This document shows positions 55,029 to 64,000 of a DNA stretch of 64,000 nt, in pieces. Both the position numbers and the translations under genes were made by a program. The notes under the pieces are model-generated. The model searched no databases. It saw only the letters and a program-made list of their open reading frames with translations, and was not told the origin of the DNA. This DNA is from Trinickia fusca. GTDB taxonomy: Bacteria; Pseudomonadota; Gammaproteobacteria; Burkholderiales; Burkholderiaceae. The stretch is taken from NCBI RefSeq assembly GCF_003628145.1, contig NZ_RBZV01000002.1:248001-312000 (forward strand), read 5' to 3'. The number at the start of each line of letters is the position of its first letter. The stretch's first letter is position 1.

Positions 55029-55487
55029 TCAGTGCTTCTCTTGCTGCTTCTCTTCTTCCGGCCAGTCGCGGATGTAGGCCTTGAGCATCCGGTTTTCGAA
55101 GCTTTGTTCTTCCACCACGGCCTTCGCCACGTCATAAAACGAGATCACGCCCATCAGCGTGCGATTCTCGAGCACGGGCAGGTAGCGCACGTGATGCTCG
55201 AGCATCATGCGACGCACTTCGTTGACGTCCGTCTCGGGCGTACAGGTGAGCGGATGGTCGTCCATGACCTTGCGGATCGTCGACGTCCCTACGCTGCCGC
55301 CGTTCGCGCGCAGCGTCAGGATGATCTCGCGAAACGTGAGCATGCCGACCAGATCGCCGAACTCCATCACCACGAGCGAGCCGATGTCATGTTCGGCCAT
55401 CGTGTTCACTGCGTCCTGCAGCGGGGTATCGGGCGTGACCGTAAACAAGGTGTTGCCCTTGACCTTCAGGATGTCGCTGACTCTCAT
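55029..55487 (-). CDS. Tandem CBS-domain protein
   Basis: This 152-residue protein consists of two CBS domains (about 8-60 with TLFTVTPDTPLQDAVNTMAE, and 75-130 with LTCTPETDVNEVRRMMLE). Such stand-alone CBS pairs bind adenosyl ligands and sense energy state. GGGAG lies six bases before the ATG at 55487; the frame remains open upstream but without support. Confidence 0.9.
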   Translation of the reverse strand: MRVSDILKVKGNTLFTVTPDTPLQDAVNTMAEHDIGSLVVMEFGDLVGMLTFREIILTLRANGGSVGTSTIRKVMDDHPLTCTPETDVNEVRRMMLEHHVRYLPVLENRTLMGVISFYDVAKAVVEEQSFENRMLKAYIRDWPEEEKQQEKH

Positions 55488-55653
55488 GGCTGTCTCCCGG
55501 TGAAGCTTGAATAGATCGGGCGATCCTAGCGGAAAGCCCCTCAAAAGGAAAGCCGAGCGCCGCCAGAAGCCGCGCCAGCCATCGTTCGCAGCCGCACTAT
55601 CCGCGGCATCGGCGCGCCTATCCAACATTGGATGCCTTCCCGGCAATGATACG

Positions 55654-57048
55654 ATGGCCGACACTTCAACCCTTGCCGGGCCAGAAGCCCGGCCGCCATC
55701 GATGTCCGCCAACCGTTTCGATACGCTTGCGCTGCATGCCGGCGCAGCGCCCGACCCCACCACGGGCGCCCGCGCGACGCCCATCTATCAAAGCACGGCC
55801 TTCGTCTTTCGCGACACCGACCACGCAGCTGCCCTGTTCAACATGGAGCGCGCCGGCCATGTCTACTCGCGCATCTCGAATCCGACCGTGGCCGTCTTCG
55901 AGGAGCGCGTCGCCGCGCTCGAGAACGGCGCGGGCGCGATCGGCACGGCCAGCGGGCAGGCAGCCCTGCACCTGGCCATCGCGACGCTGATGGGTGCGGG
56001 CTCGCACATCGTCGCCTCGAGCGCGCTCTATGGCGGCTCGCACAACCTGCTGCACTACACGTTGCGCCGCTTCGGCATCGAAACGACGTTCGTCAAGCCG
56101 GGCGACATCGACGCCTGGCGTGCGGCGCTGCGGCCCAATACGCGCCTGCTGTTCGGCGAAACGCTCGGCAATCCCGGGCTCGACGTGCTCGACATCGCGA
56201 CCCTGGCCGAGATCGCGCACGCACACGGCGTGCCGCTGCTCGTCGATTCGACGTTCACGACGCCTTATCTGATGAAGCCGTTCGAGCATGGCGCCGATCT
56301 CGTCTATCACTCGGCCACCAAGTTCCTCGGCGGCCACGGCACGACCGTGGGCGGCGTGCTCGTGGACGGCGGCACGTTCGACTTTGCGGCATCCCACCGC
56401 TTCCCCGAGTTCACCGAACCGTATGAAGGCTTTCACGGCATGGTGTTCGCCGAGGAAAGCACCGTCGCCCCGTTCCTGCTGCGCGCGCGGCGCGAAGGAC
56501 TGCGCGACTTCGGCGCCTGCCTGCACCCGCAAGCCGCCTGGCAATTGTTGCAAGGCATCGAAACGCTGCCGCTGCGCATGGAGCGGCACGTTGCGAACAC
56601 GCGCCGGATCGTCGAATTCCTGGCCGGCCACGCGGCCGTCGAATCGGTCGCATACCCGGAACTCGAATCCCACCCCGATTATGCGCTCGCCCAGCGGCTG
56701 TTGCCGCGCGGAGTCGGCGCCGTCGTCAGCTTCGACCTGCGCGGCGACCGCGCGGCGGGCCGGCGCTTCATCGAGACGCTGACGCTGTTCTCGCATCTGG
56801 CGAACGTCGGCGATGCGCGCTCGCTGGTGATCCATCCCGCGACGACCACGCACTTCCGCATGGACGCCGCCGCCCTCGCCGCGGCCGGCATCAGGGAAGG
56901 GACGATCCGCTTGTCGATCGGACTCGAGGACCCGGACGACCTCATCGACGACCTCAAGCGCGCGCTCAAGGCCGCCGCGAAAACCGCAGCGAACCCGTCG
57001 AAACCCGCCGCGTCCGGCCCGGCCGCCTCGAACAAGGAGTCCGCATGA
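55654..57048 (+). CDS. metY: O-acetylhomoserine sulfhydrylase (MetY-like)
   Basis: This 464-residue PLP enzyme belongs to the Cys/Met metabolism family. RFDTLALHAGAAPDP opens the core, the PLP Lys lies in YHSATKFLGGHG, and the MetY-like NVGDARSLVIHPATTTH follows. It makes homocysteine from acetylhomoserine and sulfide. The start could be 55654 or the ATG at 55702, which fits the family better. It has an Ala/Lys-rich C-terminal tail and an ATGA overlap with the next gene. Confidence 0.88.
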   Translation: MADTSTLAGPEARPPSMSANRFDTLALHAGAAPDPTTGARATPIYQSTAFVFRDTDHAAALFNMERAGHVYSRISNPTVAVFEERVAALENGAGAIGTASGQAALHLAIATLMGAGSHIVASSALYGGSHNLLHYTLRRFGIETTFVKPGDIDAWRAALRPNTRLLFGETLGNPGLDVLDIATLAEIAHAHGVPLLVDSTFTTPYLMKPFEHGADLVYHSATKFLGGHGTTVGGVLVDGGTFDFAASHRFPEFTEPYEGFHGMVFAEESTVAPFLLRARREGLRDFGACLHPQAAWQLLQGIETLPLRMERHVANTRRIVEFLAGHAAVESVAYPELESHPDYALAQRLLPRGVGAVVSFDLRGDRAAGRRFIETLTLFSHLANVGDARSLVIHPATTTHFRMDAAALAAAGIREGTIRLSIGLEDPDDLIDDLKRALKAAAKTAANPSKPAASGPAASNKESA

Positions 57049-57875
57049 TTCACACCGTTCACGGCAAGGCCGCCTATGCCTACACGGGCGGCAAGACGTT
57101 CGATCCGGCGCGGCCCACCGCTGTCTTCCTGCATGGCGCACAACACGATCACAGTGTCTGGGCGCTGCAAAGCCGCTACTTCGCCCATCACGGCTTCAAC
57201 GTGCTCGCCGTCGATTTGCCCGGCCACAGCCGCAGCGCCGGGCCCGCCGCGACGAGCATCGGCGAACTGGCCGACTGGCTGGCCGCGCTGCTCGATACGA
57301 TCGGCGTCGATCGCGCGTTCGTGGCCGGCCACAGCATGGGCTCGTTGATCGCGCTCGACTTCGCGGGCCGGTACCCCACCCGCGCGACGCATCTCGCGCT
57401 CGTGAGCACCGCTTTCCCGATGGTCGTTTCCGACGCGCTGCTCGATGCTGCGCTGCACCGCGAAAGCGAGGCCATCGAGCTCGTGAACAATTGGTCGCAC
57501 TCGAGCCTCGCCGCCAAGCCGTCGTGCCCCGGACCCGGCTTCTGGCTGCACGGCATGAACCAGCGGCTCATGGAGCGCGTGGCCGCGCGCGGTGAGCCGC
57601 ACCTGTTCCATACCGATTTTTCGGTCTGCAACCGCTACGCGGACGGGCTCGAGCGCGCCGCGCAGGTTCAGTGTCCCGTACGCTTCGTACTCGGCAGCAA
57701 GGACATGATGACGCCAGCCCGTGCCGCGCGAGCCCTCGTCGACGCGTTCAAAACGGCAGGCACGGCAGTGGACGTCGTCACGCTCGATGCCGGCCATGCC
57801 TTGATGTCGGAGCAGCCCGATGCGCTGCTCGACGCGCTGTTCACGTTCGCCAAGCGGGCCCCGCTCGCGGCCTGA
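57045..57875 (+). CDS. Alpha/beta hydrolase coupled to metY
   Basis: This 276-residue protein has FLHGAQHDHSVW, the nucleophile elbow GHSMGS, FVLGSKDMMTP (acid) and DAGHALMSEQP (His). Its ATG overlaps the metY stop, so both are made together. The substrate is not evident, though some homoserine O-acyltransferases share this fold; the length and motifs look more like a general esterase. Confidence 0.86.
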   Translation: MIHTVHGKAAYAYTGGKTFDPARPTAVFLHGAQHDHSVWALQSRYFAHHGFNVLAVDLPGHSRSAGPAATSIGELADWLAALLDTIGVDRAFVAGHSMGSLIALDFAGRYPTRATHLALVSTAFPMVVSDALLDAALHRESEAIELVNNWSHSSLAAKPSCPGPGFWLHGMNQRLMERVAARGEPHLFHTDFSVCNRYADGLERAAQVQCPVRFVLGSKDMMTPARAARALVDAFKTAGTAVDVVTLDAGHALMSEQPDALLDALFTFAKRAPLAA

Positions 57876-58084
57876 CACTGACGATACGCGCTCGGCCGGG
57901 TACGCGCGACTCGGCCGAACGGCCAGGTTGCGGTGCGCAAGCGATCGCCGCACAATGGGTTTCGTCTAACCGGTAACGGTTTGGCGACCGGTGCCTGCCA
58001 AGGGGCGGCGTGTCTTGCCGACGCCGCCGCACTGCCCTTCCCTGGCCGCAGGCGGACGCACCCATGACGCAGAAGGAGGTCGCG

Positions 58085-58405
58085 ATGGCTCCCGGCGCAC
58101 CGACGAACGACTTCGCCAGTTTCGCGCAGTTCTATCCGTTCTATCTCGGCGAGCACCGCAACCCGGTGTGCCGACGGCTGCATTTCATCGGGTCACTCGG
58201 CGTGATCGGCTGCGTCGCGATGGCTGTCGCCACCGGCTATTGGCAATGGCTGCCGGCCGCGGTCGCGTGTGGCTACGGCTTCGCATGGGTCGGGCACTTC
58301 TTTTTCGAGAAGAACCGTCCCGCCACGTTCCGTCACCCTATCTACAGCCTGATGGGCGACTGGGTGATGTTCAAGGACATCTGCGTCGGCAAGATTTCGC
58401 TCTAG
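58085..58405 (+). CDS. DUF962 / Mpo1-like membrane protein
   Basis: This 106-residue protein has EHRNPVCRRLHFIGSLGV, two hydrophobic helices and HFFFEKNRPATFRHPIYSLM. Conserved His residues match the DUF962 family; yeast Mpo1 of this family is an iron-dependent 2-hydroxy fatty-acid dioxygenase. AAGGAGG is five bases before the ATG at 58085. The role in bacteria is uncertain. Confidence 0.88.
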   Translation: MAPGAPTNDFASFAQFYPFYLGEHRNPVCRRLHFIGSLGVIGCVAMAVATGYWQWLPAAVACGYGFAWVGHFFFEKNRPATFRHPIYSLMGDWVMFKDICVGKISL

Positions 58406-58478
58406 CCGCCTGGCGGCAGGCGCTGCACACGCACCGTACGTTCGCGGCGCGGCGAACGTACGGCACTGCCGCCAAGCG

Positions 58479-61018
<2,540 letters not shown>

Positions 61019-61089
61019 GCGCCAAGCCGCCGCATCCCGCCTGACCGACCCAATCAAGCCGCCCCTTTCGTAACCGAGACGACCCAATC

Positions 61090-62526
61090 ATGACCGACGC
61101 TGCCCTCGCCACCCGCTCCGCCTTCGTCGCCGCCTGCCGCGAGGCGATCGGCGATGCGCACGTGCTGACCGACGCGCACGATACCGAGCCGTTCCTGACC
61201 GACTGGCGCCGCCGCTACCAGGGCGCTGCGTGCGCCGTCTTGCGCCCCGGCACGACCGAGGAAGTCGCGGCGCTCGTGCGGCTCGCCAACACCCATCGCG
61301 TGGCACTCGTGCCGCAAGGCGGCAATACGGGGCTGGCGGGCGGCGCCACGCCCGATGCGAGCGGCGCGCAAGCCGTGATCAGCCTGGCGCGCCTGAACCG
61401 CGTGCGCGCGCTCGATCCGCACAACAATACGATCACGGTCGAAGCGGGTGTCGTGCTGGCCGAAGTCCAGCGCCGCGCGCGCGATGCCGAACGGCTGTTT
61501 CCGCTGAGCCTCGCGGCCGAGGGCAGCTGCACGATCGGCGGCAATCTGGCGACGAATGCGGGTGGCACGGGCGTGCTGCGCTACGGCAACGCACGCGAGC
61601 TGTGCCTCGGGCTTGAAGTCGTCACGCCGCAAGGCGAGATCTGGGACGGGCTGCGCGGCCTGCGCAAGGACAACACCGGCTACGACCTGCGCGATCTGTA
61701 CATCGGCGCCGAAGGCACCCTGGGCATCATCACGGCCGCCGTCATGAAGCTGCATCCGCAGCCGGCCGCGCGCGTGACCGCACTGGCGGCGCTGGCCTCC
61801 CCGCACGCGGCGCTCGATTTCCTCGCGCTCGCGCAACGTACTGCCGGCCCGCTGCTGACCGGCTTCGAGCTGATGTCGGATTTTTGCCTTCGTCTGGTCG
61901 GCAAGCACTTCCCGCAGCTGCGCTACCCGTTCGAGCAATCGCATCCGCAGATCGTGCTGCTCGAACTGTCCGACAGCGAAAGCGAAGAACATGCACGCAC
62001 GCTATTCGAGCAGATGATGGAAACGGCGCTCGAGCAAGGGCTCGTCGATGATGCCGTCGTTGCCGAAAACCTCTCGCAGTCGCGTGCGTTCTGGGACCTG
62101 CGCGAGCACATTCCGCTCGCCCAGGCCGAGGAAGGCTTGAACATCAAGCACGACATCGCCGTCCCGATCTCGAGCATCGGTGCGTTCATCGAAGAAACCG
62201 ATGCGGCCATCGCGCAAGCCGTGCCAGGCGCGCGCATGGTCACGTTCGGCCACCTTGGCGACGGCAATCTGCACTACAACGTCCAGGCCCCCGAGGGCGG
62301 CGACGCCAAAGCGTTCCTCGCGCAGCATCAAACCATGCTCAACCGCATCGTCTATGACAGCGTGGACCGTCATCATGGCAGCATCAGCGCCGAGCACGGC
62401 CTCGGTCAGCTCAAGATCGACGAAGCGGCACACTACAAGTCGAGCGTCGAAGTGCGGCTCATGCAGACGTTGAAGGCGGCGCTCGATCCTTTGAGCCTGA
62501 TGAACCCTGGCAAAGTGCTACGCTAA
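61090..62526 (+). CDS. FAD-binding GlcD-type dehydrogenase (D-2-hydroxyacid / D-2-hydroxyglutarate dehydrogenase-like)
   Basis: This 478-residue protein has a PCMH-type FAD domain (VPQGGNTGLAGGATPD, GGNLATNAGGTGVLRYGN, IGAEGTLGIITA) and a C-terminal FAD-oxidase domain. The latter carries metal and substrate residues in TFGHLGDGNLHYNV and ISAEHGLGQLK. The family oxidises D-lactate, D-2-hydroxyglutarate or glycolate. The exact substrate cannot be read; D-2-hydroxyglutarate is likely, in which case electrons would go to ETF. Confidence 0.88.
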   Translation: MTDAALATRSAFVAACREAIGDAHVLTDAHDTEPFLTDWRRRYQGAACAVLRPGTTEEVAALVRLANTHRVALVPQGGNTGLAGGATPDASGAQAVISLARLNRVRALDPHNNTITVEAGVVLAEVQRRARDAERLFPLSLAAEGSCTIGGNLATNAGGTGVLRYGNARELCLGLEVVTPQGEIWDGLRGLRKDNTGYDLRDLYIGAEGTLGIITAAVMKLHPQPAARVTALAALASPHAALDFLALAQRTAGPLLTGFELMSDFCLRLVGKHFPQLRYPFEQSHPQIVLLELSDSESEEHARTLFEQMMETALEQGLVDDAVVAENLSQSRAFWDLREHIPLAQAEEGLNIKHDIAVPISSIGAFIEETDAAIAQAVPGARMVTFGHLGDGNLHYNVQAPEGGDAKAFLAQHQTMLNRIVYDSVDRHHGSISAEHGLGQLKIDEAAHYKSSVEVRLMQTLKAALDPLSLMNPGKVLR

Positions 62527-62639
62527 CGACGAAGCACGAAGGCGCCGTGCCGGCCCGTCGGCACGGCGGCGCGCTCGTGCGTCGGTCAGCGTGAGTGCAG
62601 CGCACTTACTTTGACCCCGTGCAAAGCAAGAGGCATGCT

Positions 62640-63464
62640 GTGAAGATCCGCGTATTGTCCGACCTGCATCTCGAGTGCGACGAGCCTGACACGATCGCCC
62701 ACGCCGATGCCGATCTCGTCGTGCTGGCCGGCGACATCCACAACCACGCCGAGGGCGTGCGCTGGGCCGCCGAAACCTTCGATCCGGACGTGCCCGTCGT
62801 CTATGTGCCGGGCAACCACGAATACTACGACGGCGAGTTCGGCGCGCTCGAAATGGCCATGCGCGATGCCGCCGCCAGCGTCGAGCACGTGCACTATCTG
62901 AACAATGCGTCGCTCGTCGATGATGCCGGGCGCTGGCGCGTGCTCGGCACGACGCTGTGGACCGACTTCGAGTTGTTCGGCGCGGCCCCCGACGCGCTCG
63001 CGCGTTCGATCGTCGCTGCCGAGCGGGTCATGCTCGACTTTCGCGGTCCGATCCAGCTCACGTGGCCGCACGATGCGAGCACCGCGCACGACGCACCCGG
63101 CGCCGCGCGCCTGTTCACGCCGGCCGATTCGCTCGAGCTGCATCGCCATGCGCTCGCCTGGCTCACGGCTGAACTCGCCAAACCGTTTGCCGGCCAGACG
63201 ATCGTCGTCACCCACCACGCACCGCATCGCCGCAGCTTGGCCCCTCGCTTTGCCGACGATCTCGCCTCGGCGGGCTTCATCAGCCATCTGCCGACGCTCG
63301 TCGGTCCCCCGGTCGCGCTGTGGATCCACGGCCACACGCATACGGCGTTCGATTACGTCGAGAATGGCACCCGCGTCGTCTGTAATCCGCGCGGCTACAT
63401 CAGCCGCCGCACAGGCGCGCTCGAAAACGACCAGTTCGCATGGGACAAGATCGTCGAGATCTGA
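62640..63464 (+). CDS. Metallophosphoesterase
   Basis: This 274-residue calcineurin-type phosphoesterase has the full motif set: SDLHLE, AGDIHNH, GNHEYYDG, THHAPH and HGHTHTAFDY. These bind two metals. The start is GTG 62640, with AGAGG six bases upstream; an upstream GTG at 62595 adds 15 residues without a site. Substrate unknown. Confidence 0.9.
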   Translation: MKIRVLSDLHLECDEPDTIAHADADLVVLAGDIHNHAEGVRWAAETFDPDVPVVYVPGNHEYYDGEFGALEMAMRDAAASVEHVHYLNNASLVDDAGRWRVLGTTLWTDFELFGAAPDALARSIVAAERVMLDFRGPIQLTWPHDASTAHDAPGAARLFTPADSLELHRHALAWLTAELAKPFAGQTIVVTHHAPHRRSLAPRFADDLASAGFISHLPTLVGPPVALWIHGHTHTAFDYVENGTRVVCNPRGYISRRTGALENDQFAWDKIVEI

Positions 63465-63486
63465 ACCCTGACACGCCCCCGCCTGC

Positions 63487-64000
63487 TCACGACGACTGAC
63501 GCTCTTGCGTCTGCACCGCCAGCGGAATGCGTACGTCGATCGTCGTGCCCTGCCCCGGCGACGACTCGATCGTGAGCCGGCCTTCGACGAGATAGGAGCG
63601 TTCGCGCAGCCCGGCGAGCCCAAACGAATTGAGCTTGCGCGGAGCGGCCGCATCGAAGCCGAGCCCGTTGTCGCGCACGAGGAGTTGCACTTCGCCGTCC
63701 TCACGAACGAGGCTGACCATCACTCGCGAGGCATGCGCATGCTTCGCCACGTTCTGAAGCGATTCCTGCATGATGCGGAACGTGGTCGACGCTTGCGGCT
63801 CGTCGAGCTCGAGATCCTCGGGTTCGACGAACAGATCGCATTCGATGCCGTAGCGCTTGCGGAAACCTTGCACGAGCCACTGGACCGCGGGCACGAGCCC
63901 GAGATCGTCGAGCATCAACGGCCGCAAGTCGGAGGCGATGCGGCGTGTCGAAGTCACCGCTTCGTCGATCAACGCGCGCATGCCCGGCAGCTTGCCGATA
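63487..64000 (-). CDS. Sensor histidine kinase, NarL/UhpB type (5' part beyond the window)
   Basis: Only the last 171 or so codons are visible. They hold the C-terminal part of a HisKA_3-type dimerisation domain (RRIASDLRPLMLDDLGLVPA). The HATPase domain follows, with MQESLQNVAKHAHAS (N box), DNGLGFD (G1) and FGLAGLRERSYLVEG (G2). Such kinases pair with NarL/LuxR-type response regulators; none is inside the window, and the input domain lies to the right. Confidence 0.9.
   Translation of the reverse strand, partial: IGKLPGMRALIDEAVTSTRRIASDLRPLMLDDLGLVPAVQWLVQGFRKRYGIECDLFVEPEDLELDEPQASTTFRIMQESLQNVAKHAHASRVMVSLVREDGEVQLLVRDNGLGFDAAAPRKLNSFGLAGLRERSYLVEGRLTIESSPGQGTTIDVRIPLAVQTQERQSS

Overview
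The window is about 64 kb of GC-rich DNA that is almost fully coding and contains no phage or insertion-sequence genes. The IF3/L35/L20/PheST/IhfA/MerR housekeeping block, a tRNA-Pro after it, and the wording of PheS, ThrS and RelA all point to a beta-proteobacterium of the Burkholderia sensu lato group (Burkholderiaceae). Which genus it is cannot be settled from the sequence alone.

Layout, left to right. (1) 1-7.8 kb is one end of a type III secretion (T3SS) locus. The minus strand carries sctV, sctS and sctC, with sctC running off the left edge. The plus strand carries a LuxR-type regulator, sctQ, sctR and a lytic transglycosylase. (2) 8.0-8.9 kb is a second LuxR-type regulator. (3) 9.0-21.3 kb is a complete Flp/Tad type IVb pilus locus on the plus strand: flp, tadV, rcpC, rcpA, a cpaD-like lipoprotein gene, tadZ, tadA, tadB, tadC, tadD, tadE, tadF-like and tadG. 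Most of these genes overlap by a few bases. (4) 21.4-24.6 kb encodes a 1074-residue protein with an N-terminal bulb-type (mannose-binding-like) lectin region and no clear function. (5) 24.7-26.5 kb is a divergent pair of further LuxR-type regulators. (6) 26.6-33.7 kb is accessory: a self-sufficient CYP116B-type P450, a second P450, a divergent AraC-family regulator, an APH-like kinase, a small remnant of a second AraC gene, and a left-handed beta-helix acyltransferase next to tRNA-Pro. (7) 33.9-42.4 kb is core translation machinery on the minus strand (thrS-infC-rpmI-rplT-pheS-pheT-ihfA-merR) bounded by tRNA-Pro(GGG) and tRNA-Val(GAC). (8) 42.4-64 kb is ordinary chromosomal backbone: relA, a Rid protein, scoAB, hydrolases, ETF-ubiquinone oxidoreductase, aroC, a fused MFS/acyltransferase, metY, wrbA, a GlcD-type dehydrogenase, a phosphoesterase, and the C-terminal part of a NarL-type sensor kinase cut by the right edge.

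The most interesting stretch is 4-26.5 kb. Four regulators with an autoinducer-binding-type domain are interleaved with a T3SS, a Tad pilus and a large lectin-like protein, and no luxI-type synthase is visible. The regulators keep the exact spacing of the classical signal-pocket residues but differ at the Trp57 and Pro71 positions. Small dyad sequences sit in the intergenic regions beside them. Together this suggests a surface-contact and secretion module under density-type or host-signal control, which is an inference. sctQ also carries a strong internal ribosome-binding site and an in-frame GTG, predicting the short SctQ-C product known from other T3SSs.
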